NCBI GenBank assembly: GCA_044448685.1
Contig: JBIOHC010000017.1
Span: 9,612-73,611, forward strand
Source: Palsa-965 sp044448685
Lineage (GTDB): Bacteria > Bacteroidota > Bacteroidia > Palsa-965
Direction: 5' to 3'
Length of the DNA: 64,000 nt
In this document: piece after piece, positions 17,343 through 27,070 of the stretch
Layout of the letters: every line of letters begins with the position of its first letter
How positions within the stretch are numbered: position 1 is the first letter of the stretch
Made by a program: the position numbers and the translations under genes
Notes under the pieces: generated by a model
Databases searched by the model: none
Told to the model about the DNA's origin: nothing
The model's input: only the letters and a program-made list of their open reading frames with translations

Positions 17343-17915
17343 ATGAAAAAATATATTGGATTTTTCCTGCAGGGCCTGCTCGTACTGTCGCCCCTTGGAA
17401 TAACGGTGTATATCTTCTACCGTATCCTTTCTTTCATCGGACATTTTTTACAGCAATTTGATTTTCTGTTCAACCCCTTCATTGATCCTGTCCTGGTTCT
17501 GATTCTGGCTTTTCTGGTTATAACCGCAGTGGGATATTTCGGATCCAATGTCCTTTTCAGGGTTATGTTCAGTGCTTTTGAGCACGCTCTGGAAAGAGCC
17601 CCGTTTATCAAAATCATTTATTCCTCTACCAAGGATTTTTTCTCTGCTTTCGTAGGCAGTAAGCGCAAATTCAACAAGCCTGTACTAGTTACCATAAACA
17701 AGGAGAATGATATCCGGCAAATCGGATTTATTACGCAGAAAGACCTCAAAGAGCTGGGTATTGCTGATACCATGGTAGCTGTTTATATGCCCCATTCCTA
17801 TGCCATCTCGGGAGTGACTCTTATCGTTCCTGTATCCAGTATTCAGGAATTGACCATTCCTGCATCCGATGCCATGAAGTTTATTGTCAGCGGAGGTGTC
17901 TCCGACCTTGATTAG
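17343..17915 (+). CDS. DUF502 family membrane protein
   Basis: Two membrane segments close to the N-terminus (about residues 5-25 and 50-72) are followed by a cytosolic domain. The family pattern is complete: GLLVLSPLGITVYIFYRI at the start, IKIIYSSTKDFFSAF in the middle, and the closing MKFIVSGGV. The length of 190 residues is typical. DUF502 proteins are widespread inner membrane proteins without an agreed role. Transcription may continue into the coiled-coil protein gene 54 bases later. Confidence 0.87.
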   Translation: MKKYIGFFLQGLLVLSPLGITVYIFYRILSFIGHFLQQFDFLFNPFIDPVLVLILAFLVITAVGYFGSNVLFRVMFSAFEHALERAPFIKIIYSSTKDFFSAFVGSKRKFNKPVLVTINKENDIRQIGFITQKDLKELGIADTMVAVYMPHSYAISGVTLIVPVSSIQELTIPASDAMKFIVSGGVSDLD

Positions 17916-17969
17916 GAAATTGCATCTAAACTTTTTATCTTGTAGCCTCAATCATCTAAACATTTTGTC

Positions 17970-18638
17970 ATGAGATCCATCCTTACCGCTGTTGTGTTCC
18001 TTTTGCTTATCCTTCCGGCTTCGGCACAGAAAAAGATAAAAGTAGAAGAGGAAAAGGCTAGCCTGGGAGGCGGAAAAAATTCTGCCTTATCCGTCATAAT
18101 TTATGAAGCGGATGAAAATGATATTGCCAAAGGCTGGAAATCAGTTATGAAAGGTTATGGAGGAAAGGTAAGCTCCAAAGACGGGGCTTATATGGCCGAT
18201 AATGTGGTGATCAAAGATCTCAGTAACAACACCAATGATGTATATTACAAAATTGAGAAAATAACGGAGACAGAACATAAGCTTGTTATTGCCGTGAACC
18301 TTGGCGGTGCTTTTATGAATGCCACTGATCACAGTACACAAACCAATTATTTCAAGAAGATGATGCTTGATTTTGCCAATAAGACATCCAACGATGCCAT
18401 TGCCGACCAGCTGAAAGATGCCCAGAAAGCGCTGAGCAAGCTTGAAAGCCAGCAGACATCCTTGGAAAAAGACCAGGACGGATTGAAAAGGGATATAGAG
18501 AATTATAAGAATAAGATCAAAACAGCGGAAGATAATATCAAGAAAAACGAGACGGATCAGTCCAAGAAAAAGAGCGAGATAGAAGCACAGAAAAAAGTGG
18601 TGGATGTGGTGTCGAAGAAGAAGGCTGCCATTAACTAA
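17970..18638 (+). CDS. Secreted protein with C-terminal coiled coil
   Basis: A signal peptide ends around PASAQ; the mature protein has a globular part of about 120 residues with SALSVIIYEADENDIAKGW and GGAFMNATDHS, and then a Lys/Glu/Asp-rich coiled coil from about residue 140 to 215. I know similar proteins only as hypothetical in Bacteroidota. A periplasmic role is inferred from the signal. It converges on the cysteine desulfurase gene with ten bases between stops. Confidence 0.7.
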   Translation: MRSILTAVVFLLLILPASAQKKIKVEEEKASLGGGKNSALSVIIYEADENDIAKGWKSVMKGYGGKVSSKDGAYMADNVVIKDLSNNTNDVYYKIEKITETEHKLVIAVNLGGAFMNATDHSTQTNYFKKMMLDFANKTSNDAIADQLKDAQKALSKLESQQTSLEKDQDGLKRDIENYKNKIKTAEDNIKKNETDQSKKKSEIEAQKKVVDVVSKKKAAIN

Positions 18639-18648
18639 CGATACATTT

Positions 18649-19800
18649 TCAGGAATGTTTTCTTAAAGCGGTGACAGCATCGCTTACTTTCCCTATTACA
18701 TACCTTATTTCCTCTTCTGTATTTTCCCTTCCAAGGCTGAAACGCACCGATGCCAGAGCAAGGGTATCGGATACCTGCATGGCTTTGAGCACATGTGATG
18801 GCTCAGGCAGGGCAGAGGTACAGGCAGAGCTGGTTGATATGGCTAATTCAGGCAAGAGCGGAATTAATTCCGAAGCTTTGATACCAGAGAAAGCCAGGCA
18901 GCTTGTATTTGGCAGGCGGTGGCGGGAATTGCCATTTACGAACACATTCCCCAAATCAAGCATAGCTTGTTCCAGTAGGGTACGTAAGCGGGAAAGGTGC
19001 ATGGCATCGTCCCATTGTCTGTCCATAGCCAGTTCGGAAGCTTTGCCAAAACCCACCAATGCAGGTACGTTCAATGTACCCGAACGAAGTCCGCGTTCAT
19101 GACCGCCACCATGCATTTGTGCACTGAGGCTGACGCGGGGATTTTTACGGCTTACATACAAGGCTCCGGCACCTTTAGGACCGTAGAATTTATGAGCACT
19201 CAGGCAGAGCATTGCTATTCGGTTTTCTTTTACATCCACCTGTACTTTGCCTGCAGCCTGTGTAGCATCACAGAATAAGAGGCTTCCCTTTTCATTCACA
19301 AGTTCAGCAATCTCTGCGACAGGATGGAGGAGTCCGGTTTCATTATTAGCCTGCATGATGCAGACAAGAATGGTATCGGGACGTATAGCCTTGCTGAGTA
19401 ATTCCAGATCGAGCATACCCTGACGATCTACAGGAAGGCGTGTGATTTCGGCTCCTTTTTTTTCAAGTTCAGAACAGGTATCGAGAACGGCTTTGTGTTC
19501 AGTCGTTACCGTCACAATATGTTTACCCTTGCCCTGATAATTTTCGTAAACACCTTTTATACCCAGATTGATGGCTTCTGTTGATCCGGAACAGAAAATG
19601 ATTTCCTGTGCTTCGGCACCCAGGAGGGATGCTATCTGCAATCTTGCTTTTTCAACGGCATCGGCAGCTGTCCAGCCAAAGGAATGCGTGCGGCTGGCTG
19701 CATTGCCGAAACGGACACTGAAATAAGGGAGCATATATTCCAACACTTCCGCATCAACAGGAGTTGTGGCGTTATGATCGAGATAAATTACAGGCCGCAT
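18649..19800 (-). CDS. Cysteine desulfurase, NifS/IscS family
   Basis: PLP enzyme that takes sulfur from cysteine and passes it on as persulfide. PLP Lys204 sits in LSAHKFYGPKG and the catalytic Cys327 in STSSACTSA. The N-terminus IYLDHNATTPVD and HGGGHERGLRSGT are family signatures. With 383 residues it is of the IscS/NifS type rather than SufS. No iscU or scaffold gene is adjacent; it may feed tRNA thiolation or Fe-S assembly from elsewhere. Confidence 0.93.
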   Translation of the reverse strand: MRPVIYLDHNATTPVDAEVLEYMLPYFSVRFGNAASRTHSFGWTAADAVEKARLQIASLLGAEAQEIIFCSGSTEAINLGIKGVYENYQGKGKHIVTVTTEHKAVLDTCSELEKKGAEITRLPVDRQGMLDLELLSKAIRPDTILVCIMQANNETGLLHPVAEIAELVNEKGSLLFCDATQAAGKVQVDVKENRIAMLCLSAHKFYGPKGAGALYVSRKNPRVSLSAQMHGGGHERGLRSGTLNVPALVGFGKASELAMDRQWDDAMHLSRLRTLLEQAMLDLGNVFVNGNSRHRLPNTSCLAFSGIKASELIPLLPELAISTSSACTSALPEPSHVLKAMQVSDTLALASVRFSLGRENTEEEIRYVIGKVSDAVTALRKHS

Positions 19801-19855
19801 GGGGTAAAGTTACGAATTCATTTGCCTGCCTCCGGGACCTTATTCTTTCTTAATA

Positions 19856-19948
19856 AAACACGGATTATCATGATCGTCATGATTTACGCTGATCATTCAA
19901 ATTTTTAAAAATCATATTTTATCATGATAATCATGAAAATCTGCGTTC
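19856..19948. repeat. Inverted repeat with ATCATGAT-rich arms
   Basis: Arms at 19856-19886 and 19918-19948 (31 bases each) align as reverse complements with a few mismatches, centred on alternating TCATGAT motifs, with an AT-rich loop of about 31 bases. It lies between two genes on the minus strand. Similar CATGAT repeats ending in CGCAGATT are common interspersed elements in several phyla, so this is probably one member of such a family. Confidence 0.6.
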
Positions 19949-19964
19949 TATTTTAAGCCATTCA

Positions 19965-21662
19965 TCAGAACTTGGCCCTTGCCCTCATCTTGGTTTTTTG
20001 CAATGAAATAGCTTTGTTTCTCGGATACTTCACCGAATAGGCAAGCTGTACTTTCTGTTGTTCACCGGGTTGTATGGTATAGGTCCAGGACAGTTTACCG
20101 CTGAGCACATCCTGCTGGGCGTGTGAAATTTCAATGGCATCAACAGTGATGTCATTGTTCTGTGACACCGGAATCTGATCTTCCAGATTGATGGTGATAG
20201 GAGCCTTGCGGTTATTCTTAATAACCATTTCATAGGCGTAGGTCACTTTACGGTTGTTGCCTATGAGTTTATCGGCGCTGAAATCTTTCATCTTGGTACG
20301 TGTTACGAGGATCTTACTGTCCCGGCCCAGGGAGAGATCAAGGGTATCATCCACACTGCGGGTATAGATATAGGATTGTCCTACAAAGGTGCCTCCGAAA
20401 TAGACATTGGCAGGGCCTTCTACCAGATCAAGATCTTCCCAGCCGGTAATGCGGGCCAGCATAAAGGCATCGCGGTCAATTTTAGGAACACTGTAATATT
20501 TATAGGTTGCAGGCAGGTTATAGGAAGTGACTTCAATGATATACGGTTTGGAATCGGATGGTATGGTATAAGGGTTCTTGATGTCGAACTCTGCACTGAG
20601 CTCTGAAACCTGTATCTGCTCATAGGTAACCTCTGCTTTTTTTCCTTTTTTATCCTGGTAGTCTGGTACCCCGTCCATATCCATATCGTTTTTCAGTGTA
20701 TTGGAATAGGCAGGAGCAGGCTGGGAGGCGGGGGCATTGTTGTTTAAACCGAAGGATTGCTGTGAATAGTTCTGATTGTAATAATTCCCCGAGTTGAAAT
20801 TCACATACCAGGGGTTGATTTGTGGTTTGGACGCACTCTGTGTAGGGTCGGCCGAGGAGATTTTGAGTTTCACCTCATTCCAGTCTATATCGGTATTGTT
20901 AAAAACCTTGGCTCTGTATTTCAGTTCTATGGGTTTGTTGATGTCTTCCGCTATGAGATCATAGCTGGGAGCCCATCCTGCATTGTTGACCATGTATTTT
21001 ATTTCGAGCGTGGTGGTGACAGGGGCCGTGCAGGAAAGCAGGACACTGATTTCTGCAGTAGGGGCCGAGCGGGTTGCATTGAGTTCAGCTAACTGCTGAT
21101 TAAGGCGTGTAATGATTTTACTTAGTGCAGAATTCTGACGATCCAGTTTAAAGAGTTCAGCATTGATTTCCTTCATGCGTGTACGGTAAAAATCTGCTGC
21201 CAGTTTGAGTTCGGCGGTGGCAAGGCCTTTGTCCTTACCGCTCATTACTTCATTCTGTATGAGCAATCTCTTTTCCGTGTCAAAGGCTTCCCTGTCATAT
21301 ACAATACGTGCCGATTCCTCGCTTTGCAGGCGCAGTGAATCGCGTAACTGTTTAACGCGGGGTGTTTCTTCCTGGGTTGTGAGGAAGTTAATCTTATCCG
21401 AAAGGGCGTAAATAGAAACTTCTCCTGTTACGGTAGCCTGTACGCTTTTTGAAAGGAGTTTGGATGAAATACCGGTAAAGGTGATGAGGTTCCGGCCGGG
21501 TTTCAGACTTACCTGTTTACTTTGGGTAAGCTGGGCACCTTCCAGATAAACAATGACCGATTGGACCGGTGCTTTGACAATTTGTTCCGGTTGCTCATTG
21601 CCGGCTGTTAAAGCCGGGATAGTCATGCCCAGACAAAGGATAAGCGAATAGAAATGTTTCAT
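19965..21662 (-). CDS. DUF4139 domain protein (mucoidy inhibitor A-like)
   Basis: Exported protein of 565 residues with a signal peptide (MKHFYSLILCLGMTIPALTA). The N-terminal DUF4140 region begins with PVQSVIVYLEGAQLTQ, a coiled coil follows (about residues 80-200), and the long C-terminal DUF4139 beta domain contains NNAGWAPSYDLIA and ends KTKMRARAKF. The ATG at 21662 is chosen since it opens directly on the signal; the longer frame to 21716 adds an unlikely leader. Function is unknown beyond the family name. A calcium-like DMDMDGVPDYQDK insert (Asp-rich loop) lies in the middle. Confidence 0.85.
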   Translation of the reverse strand: MKHFYSLILCLGMTIPALTAGNEQPEQIVKAPVQSVIVYLEGAQLTQSKQVSLKPGRNLITFTGISSKLLSKSVQATVTGEVSIYALSDKINFLTTQEETPRVKQLRDSLRLQSEESARIVYDREAFDTEKRLLIQNEVMSGKDKGLATAELKLAADFYRTRMKEINAELFKLDRQNSALSKIITRLNQQLAELNATRSAPTAEISVLLSCTAPVTTTLEIKYMVNNAGWAPSYDLIAEDINKPIELKYRAKVFNNTDIDWNEVKLKISSADPTQSASKPQINPWYVNFNSGNYYNQNYSQQSFGLNNNAPASQPAPAYSNTLKNDMDMDGVPDYQDKKGKKAEVTYEQIQVSELSAEFDIKNPYTIPSDSKPYIIEVTSYNLPATYKYYSVPKIDRDAFMLARITGWEDLDLVEGPANVYFGGTFVGQSYIYTRSVDDTLDLSLGRDSKILVTRTKMKDFSADKLIGNNRKVTYAYEMVIKNNRKAPITINLEDQIPVSQNNDITVDAIEISHAQQDVLSGKLSWTYTIQPGEQQKVQLAYSVKYPRNKAISLQKTKMRARAKF

Positions 21663-21723
21663 GGGTTGTTTTGTATTATGGACGAAGAGGATGTGAAGGG
21701 TTGCCGGATTCCACATTAAAAGT

Positions 21724-21753
21724 AAAAAAAACCCTGACGATGACGTCAGGGTT
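21724..21753 (-). terminator. Rho-independent terminator of the solute-binding lipoprotein gene
   Basis: AACCCTGAC (21730-21738) pairs with GTCAGGGTT (21745-21753) around a six-base loop. On the minus strand the stem is followed by a run of T, right after the stop of the gene at 21774. Confidence 0.85.
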
Positions 21754-21773
21754 GAAACAATACTAAGGTTTTG

Positions 21774-23549
21774 TTATTTCTTAGGTTCTTCAGCAGCAGC
21801 TTTCGTGGCTTCCGGTTCCTTTAAGAATACCTGTGCGAAATCATAATAACGCATGGCATTGCCATAAAAATTATGGACATTTGATTTTATTAGTCTCCAG
21901 TTCTCATCATACCACAATACCAGGATAGGCGCATCGGCAATCATCAGTTTTTCGGCAATCATAAAATTCTTATACGCTTCTTCCTGTGTCTTGGCGGCAC
22001 GTCCTGCTTCGAACAACTTATCAAAGGCCGGGTTCTTATAGCGTGATGCATTGGGGAAAGAAGAGACATGAGGGTCGCTTGGGACATTCTTACCATGAAA
22101 CAGCCACAGGAAATTTTCCGGACTCGGATAATCGGCAATCCAGGCAGAACGGAAAATATCGCCATTTCCGTTTGACTCATCTTCCAGTCTTTGTTTATAG
22201 GAAACGATGTCGAAATCAATATTTACTCCTAATACTTCACGCATCTGTTTCTGAACTTCAATAACAACATTTTCATTCCGCTGTCCTCCGCTGTTCAGTT
22301 TAAGCTTAACAACAGGAAAGCCTTTCCCACCCGGATAACCGGCTTCGGCCAGGAGCTTTTTAGCTTTGGCAGGATCGAAATGATAGCCCTGTATCTGTGA
22401 TATATCATAGCCTTTAAAAGAAGGGGGGCATATTCCGTTCAGACCGGGACCAAATGCTTCACCTCTCAGTACATTTTCAACAATCCCTTCCCTGTTCAGG
22501 GCATAGGAAAAGGCCTGGCGTACTTTCACTTTATTAAAAGGCTCTCTGGTAGAGTTGAATGTATAGTATTGAGTGGACATTTCAGGAGAGCGATCCAGAA
22601 TATATTTGGGAGGGTTTTTGCTAAAATCGGAAATCTGGCTTTCAACCATATCCTTAATGGATTCAGAAGGAAGGCCCCAGATGAAATGCAGCTTGCCATT
22701 CTGAAAATCGGCCAGCTCGTTAGCCTTCGTTTCAAAGAAGGTGACTTCAATGCTGTCGAGGAATGGAAGTTTGTTACCCAGGGAGTCTGATCCGTAGTAA
22801 TTATCATTGCGGACAAGAATGATTTTTTCTCCGGGTTTAGGTTCCTGAGCCACTTTGAAAGGGCCGGTACCTATTTTCATCTTTACTCCGTATTTATCCC
22901 AGGCTTCTTTTGCAATGACATAAGCGCCGGGGCTGGCAAGACAATAGAGAAAAGAGGAGTTGGGTTGAATCAGCTGAAGACTGATCGTATAATCATCTAT
23001 TACCTTTATACCTTCAATTTCCTTGGTTGGAACACCATTTTTGGAGGCATCATAATAGTCATTGGCTCCTGCCAGGCGGTCTTTCAGAATTCCATCAAAT
23101 GCAGCATTATCCGGATCCTGTGTGCAAAGACGGGTAAGGGAGTATTTCACATCTTCGGCCTTGAGCTCCCTTCCTTTTCCGCCCTGAAAACAAGCATCAT
23201 CCTGGAACTTAACCCCTTTATGCAGATGAAAAGTATATATGGTTCCATCGGAATTCACATCCCACTTTTCAGCGAGACCGGGAATCAAACTAAGATCGGA
23301 TGTGTTGAATTTTACAAGGCCTTCATATACCTGGGAAGCGATACGGGCAGAGGCAGCATCCGTTATTTTAACAGGATAAAGGGTCTGGTAATCTTCCGTC
23401 ATTCCAAAGCGAAAACAGCCCCCATACACTCTTCCGCCTTTGCCGGCGCGTTCAACCTTATCCTGTTTAACATCCTTGGGTTTGTTTCCGGAACAGGATG
23501 AAAGCACAAGTGTTGCAGCAAAAACAAAAAACAGGGGTAGTTTATACAT
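21774..23549 (-). CDS. ABC transporter solute-binding lipoprotein, peptide/nickel family 5
   Basis: Lipoprotein with Cys19 in the lipobox LVLSSCSG and an SBP_bac_5 (OppA/DppA-like) body: GLAEKWDVNSDGTIYTFHLHKGVKFQDD, and further on VKVRQAFSYALNREGIVENVL. It should capture oligopeptides or similar ligands in the periplasm. The ATG at 23549 is used since it opens directly on the lipoprotein signal. It has 591 residues. No permease or ATPase genes are next to it, so its partners must be encoded elsewhere. It has its own terminator. Confidence 0.9.
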   Translation of the reverse strand: MYKLPLFFVFAATLVLSSCSGNKPKDVKQDKVERAGKGGRVYGGCFRFGMTEDYQTLYPVKITDAASARIASQVYEGLVKFNTSDLSLIPGLAEKWDVNSDGTIYTFHLHKGVKFQDDACFQGGKGRELKAEDVKYSLTRLCTQDPDNAAFDGILKDRLAGANDYYDASKNGVPTKEIEGIKVIDDYTISLQLIQPNSSFLYCLASPGAYVIAKEAWDKYGVKMKIGTGPFKVAQEPKPGEKIILVRNDNYYGSDSLGNKLPFLDSIEVTFFETKANELADFQNGKLHFIWGLPSESIKDMVESQISDFSKNPPKYILDRSPEMSTQYYTFNSTREPFNKVKVRQAFSYALNREGIVENVLRGEAFGPGLNGICPPSFKGYDISQIQGYHFDPAKAKKLLAEAGYPGGKGFPVVKLKLNSGGQRNENVVIEVQKQMREVLGVNIDFDIVSYKQRLEDESNGNGDIFRSAWIADYPSPENFLWLFHGKNVPSDPHVSSFPNASRYKNPAFDKLFEAGRAAKTQEEAYKNFMIAEKLMIADAPILVLWYDENWRLIKSNVHNFYGNAMRYYDFAQVFLKEPEATKAAAEEPKK

Positions 23550-23700
23550 ACCGGATGGGTAATTCATATACAAAGTACTTAAATTGTTACGAAAATACTA
23601 AGAAAACAACTGCAAGGATAGGTTTTCTTTCAGAAATAGCAAAATATATTCCGTATCAACAGTGATCTCCGCCCATTGTAAAGGTATGAATAGAATATTT

Positions 23701-23727
23701 TTGTCCTTTCCCTGCATGCTATTTTTG
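23701..23727 (+). promoter_or_regulatory. Possible promoter in the 340-bp gap upstream of the secreted protein gene
   Basis: TTG at 23701-23703 and TATTTTTG at 23720-23727 resemble -33 and -7 boxes with 16 bases between. They would give a leader of about 180 bases before the ATG at 23914. The rest of the gap (23550-23913) is AT-rich and shows no gene. Confidence 0.35.
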
Positions 23728-23913
23728 TATGATTATGCAAGAAATAGTTTGATATGAGAATATTTAGGTATATTTCCTGTCTGATCCGGCAATCTTTCTC
23801 TTATTTGGAATAAAAACACAAAATAATGCCTATTTATTTTGAATTTCTGAAATAAGGTTTTAATATTGCCAGCAGAAAAAGTGGGAACGATATATCGGCC
23901 GTCTGAAAAAACA

Positions 23914-24714
23914 ATGAAAAAGCATTTCATTTTAGGATTTATTTTTGTGCTGGGTTTATCGCCTTTGTATGCACAGGTTGTGCTTGTACTGGATGGAAAT
24001 TACCAGGGCAAGAATCTGTATGTACAAAATCCTTTTGGTAATGCAGGAGTTGGATTCTGTGTTACCGAAGTTTCCGTGAACGGAAATGTAACAACAGACG
24101 AGATTGCATCCAGTGCTTTTGAAATAGATCTGAAAAATTTTCAGCTTAAACTGGGTGACCCGGTTGAGGTGAAGATTAAATATAAAGGAGATTGTCAGGG
24201 CAAGCCTAAGGTTCTGAATCCGGAAGTGCTGAAGCCTAAGAGCACTTATGAAGTACAAAAAATGGATATTGCCGGGGATGGAACCATTAAATTCACCACC
24301 AAGGGTGAAAGCGGTAAACTGGCTTTTGTTATCGAACAGTATCGCTGGAGCAAATGGGTGAAGGTAGGTGAGGTGGATGGTTTGGGTACCAATGGTCCGA
24401 ACGACTACTCTTTCAAAACATCCCTGCATTCCGGTGAAAACAAATTCCGCCTGAAACAGCTTGACTATTCAGGAACCCCCCGTTATTCCAAAGAAGTAAA
24501 AGTGACATCGACCACAGTCAAGCCTACCTGGGCTCCGAAAAGGGTCAGCACAGAGATCACCTTCCAGGGTGGAGAAACTATGTTTGAAATATTCGACCAG
24601 TATGGTAACCTGGTTAAGAAAGGATACGGTGCCAGCATAGATTGTAAGAGCCTGCCAAAAGGCGGTTACTTCCTGAACTATGACAATAGCACCGATGAAT
24701 TCCTGAAAAAATAA
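23914..24714 (+). CDS. Secreted protein with diverged T9SS-like tail
   Basis: I do not know a named family. A signal peptide (MKKHFILGFIFVLGLSPLYA) precedes a mature part starting QVVLVLDGNYQGKNLYVQNPF, with a first beta domain and then a fibronectin-like section (GENKFRLKQLDYSGTPRYS). The end, MFEIFDQYGNLVKKGYG followed by LPKGGYFLNYD, has the pattern of a T9SS type A sorting domain but is shorter and lacks the PNP motif. The ATG at 23914 opens directly on the signal. It has 266 residues and is closed by a strong terminator. Confidence 0.75.
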   Translation: MKKHFILGFIFVLGLSPLYAQVVLVLDGNYQGKNLYVQNPFGNAGVGFCVTEVSVNGNVTTDEIASSAFEIDLKNFQLKLGDPVEVKIKYKGDCQGKPKVLNPEVLKPKSTYEVQKMDIAGDGTIKFTTKGESGKLAFVIEQYRWSKWVKVGEVDGLGTNGPNDYSFKTSLHSGENKFRLKQLDYSGTPRYSKEVKVTSTTVKPTWAPKRVSTEITFQGGETMFEIFDQYGNLVKKGYGASIDCKSLPKGGYFLNYDNSTDEFLKK

Positions 24715-24732
24715 AAGACCTTCATTTCGTAC

Positions 24733-24764
24733 AAAGTCCCGATCTAAATCGGGACTTTTGTTTT
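24733..24764 (+). terminator. Rho-independent terminator
   Basis: AAAGTCCCGAT (24733-24743) and ATCGGGACTTT (24748-24758) form a perfect 11-base stem with a four-base loop, followed by TGTTTTT. It closes the secreted protein gene, 20 bases before the epimerase start. Confidence 0.9.
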
Positions 24765-24778
24765 TAAGAACCTGTTCC

Positions 24779-25186
24779 ATGAAAAAACTAGAACATATAG
24801 GTATTGCAGTTAAAGACCTGGGGGTATCGAACCCGCTTTTCGAAAAACTGCTTGGTGTAGCACCTTACAAGTCGGAAGCTGTGGAAGGAGAAGGGGTCGT
24901 GACTTCTTTTTTTCAAACCGGTACCGGCAAGATAGAACTCCTGGAAGCCAGCAGGGCTGACAGTCCCATCGCGAAGTTTATAGAAAAAAAAGGAGAGGGT
25001 ATTCATCATCTCGCTTTTGAAGTGGATGATATCTATTCAGAGATGAAGAGGCTGGAAAAAGAAGGCTTCACCCTTTTGAATAAAGAGCCCAAAGAAGGGG
25101 CCGATAATAAGCTGATTTGTTTTGTGCACCCCAAAGACTGCAACGGAGTGCTGATCGAATTATGTATGGATAAGGGGAAGCACTAA
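24779..25186 (+). CDS. mce: Methylmalonyl-CoA epimerase
   Basis: The 135-residue vicinal-oxygen-chelate protein starts MKKLEHIGIAVKDLGVSN, with the metal His of EHIGIAV, and includes GIHHLAFEVDDI and a final NGVLIELC with the last metal Glu. It interconverts (2R)- and (2S)-methylmalonyl-CoA and so feeds the adenosylcobalamin-dependent mutase, which is not in the window. This gives the cobalamin salvage operon at 37.4 kb one plausible use. The ATG at 24779 lies right after the preceding terminator. Confidence 0.93.
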   Translation: MKKLEHIGIAVKDLGVSNPLFEKLLGVAPYKSEAVEGEGVVTSFFQTGTGKIELLEASRADSPIAKFIEKKGEGIHHLAFEVDDIYSEMKRLEKEGFTLLNKEPKEGADNKLICFVHPKDCNGVLIELCMDKGKH

Positions 25187-25188
25187 GA

Positions 25189-26808
25189 TCAGTGCTGTAC
25201 TGCGAAGCGTATGATACGTTTCATTCCTTCTGTTTCAGCATGACAGAAATAAATACCGTTCTCCAGTTCACTGATATCCATCGTAGCTGTCTGGTTACCG
25301 GCAGCCATCATCGGAATTTCCTGTTCCCTGACAATATTACCGAGCATATCATAGATAACCATATACAGTTTCTGTGATTCCTGCAAGGTCAACGGAAGTG
25401 TAATTCTTCCGGAGGCAGGGTTAGGATACAGATTTCCAATCCTGTTTTCGGAGGGAGCGACATTCACAACTGCGGTTGCCACACCGGCATATTCAGCATC
25501 AAACAATACAATTCCATTCTGATTGCCGGGGTTCTCACTCACCCATAAACAACAGGGCTGCTGCAACTGAAGATTTATTCCTACCACAGGCCAGGGAGCT
25601 TTCAGGTTGGAACGCTGATCATTGAGCTGAGTGGTGAGGTAGTTCCAGGAAGAGAGGCTGGACAGATTCATGTCCTGAGCCGCCATGCCGATCCTTCCGT
25701 TGGTCGAGTCGAAATAGGTAATCAAAAAGTGATTTGTTCCCGTATTATAAGCAAGAGATGGTTCCAGATCATTTTCCGGGCTGCCGGCCTCTATAAACGG
25801 TACCCAAAGGTTGGCGCTCACACCTCTTTTTGTAGCACAGCCTGCAATATCCATATTATTCATATTGCCGCCAGAAGCTTTTTCAAAAGAAACAATCACG
25901 GAAATATCGCCGGCATCATTATTCGTGGTGCTTTGCTGACAGGACAAGGACGGATAACGGCAGAGATTGTTAAGTGCGCTCGAAAGAGAATCCAGGCAAA
26001 CAGGATTGCCCCAGCCGGCAGTAATATCGGTATGGGTATGTGCAAGATAAATATGACCCAGTGTGCTCGCTGTGTTTTGTAAAACTTCCCAGCTTACAAA
26101 ATAGGCTCCTCCGGGAATTGCAGGACTCTTGCCATAAGCCAGCGCTACCTTACGGAATGCGTGAGTGCTGTGAGCAATGGTGTTCTGAACCTCAAAGGTC
26201 AGTCCACCATCCGTTGAAGAAGCATAGAGCAGGGAATCTTCCGTCCCTCCGTGCAGGCCATAAACAATGGATATGCCGTACGGAGCACTGTAAGAGGAAG
26301 GAAACTGATTATCTGTTGAAACGGCCATATCGGTTACTGACAGCGTACCGAGGTTGCGCGCAAAGACCTGACCATTTAAAAGATTTCCGTTCCGTCCGTC
26401 GAACTTGTCAATATATAATGAGTTGGTTCCGTTCAGTGTATTGTGTAAGGTGCCGGCAAGGAATACTCCAAGATGTGCAGTATCCGGTCCTGCAACAGCA
26501 ACATCTGTAAACTGATAAAAAGAATTGGAGAATTGGTAGGTCGCCAGTTTATTCCAGGTGGCTCCGTTGTCTTTTGAAATGCTCAGGTATATCCCTCCTT
26601 TTTTGGAACTGGTGTCATTGATTGTATTGGCTGCATAAAGCCAGCCATTGAAGGCTGAGGCAATCTTTGGATGGCGCTGATTTTCGGAAGCCTTAGTGTG
26701 AACAATCACATCGGTTGAGAAGAGCATACTTCTTCCTGAAACCGGGTCCTGTGCTTCACAGAAAACAGAGCTTAGGAAGAAAACAATAAGGAGGGTAAAG
26801 ATTTTCAT
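25189..26808 (-). CDS. T9SS-sorted secreted protein with sialidase/BNR-like propeller
   Basis: The protein has a signal peptide ending at CEAQ, then a propeller-like body with repeated Asp-box style segments (SISKDNGATWNKL, STDGGLTFEVQ) as in BNR/sialidase folds, and a T9SS type A tail starting RIGNLYPNPASGRITLP and ending in FAVQH. At 539 residues it should be exported and released or anchored at the surface. Substrate is unknown; the Asp-boxes alone do not prove glycosidase action. It converges on mce with two bases between the stops. The 262-bp gap upstream holds a small hairpin at 26829-26858 and no gene. Confidence 0.85.
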   Translation of the reverse strand: MKIFTLLIVFFLSSVFCEAQDPVSGRSMLFSTDVIVHTKASENQRHPKIASAFNGWLYAANTINDTSSKKGGIYLSISKDNGATWNKLATYQFSNSFYQFTDVAVAGPDTAHLGVFLAGTLHNTLNGTNSLYIDKFDGRNGNLLNGQVFARNLGTLSVTDMAVSTDNQFPSSYSAPYGISIVYGLHGGTEDSLLYASSTDGGLTFEVQNTIAHSTHAFRKVALAYGKSPAIPGGAYFVSWEVLQNTASTLGHIYLAHTHTDITAGWGNPVCLDSLSSALNNLCRYPSLSCQQSTTNNDAGDISVIVSFEKASGGNMNNMDIAGCATKRGVSANLWVPFIEAGSPENDLEPSLAYNTGTNHFLITYFDSTNGRIGMAAQDMNLSSLSSWNYLTTQLNDQRSNLKAPWPVVGINLQLQQPCCLWVSENPGNQNGIVLFDAEYAGVATAVVNVAPSENRIGNLYPNPASGRITLPLTLQESQKLYMVIYDMLGNIVREQEIPMMAAGNQTATMDISELENGIYFCHAETEGMKRIIRFAVQH

Positions 26809-27070
26809 CGGTCATCGGTTTAGTATCCCCTTTACGGTCCTTCATTTCGCCGTAAAGGTTAATCTGATGTGTAAACGACTAAGAAAATATCGGTGAGCTG
26901 TGGTAAGTCCTGGTATTTATACGAGGAGATTGTTGAAAAGTTCTGGGCAATTCATGAAACTTTTCAGAACCCATGCCTGACTATTGTCATGTTTCAGGGC
27001 TTGAAAACGGAGCCCAAAGGGAAGGTTGTTGCGTGTAATGTGTTGTTATTCAGCTAATTGTTGTCTTAAT

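Noticed and set aside
26925..26975. Insertion sequence end in the gap before the HAD gene
   Set aside because: TGAAAAGTT and AACTTTTCA form a 9-base stem, but no transposase, no second end and no duplication were found.
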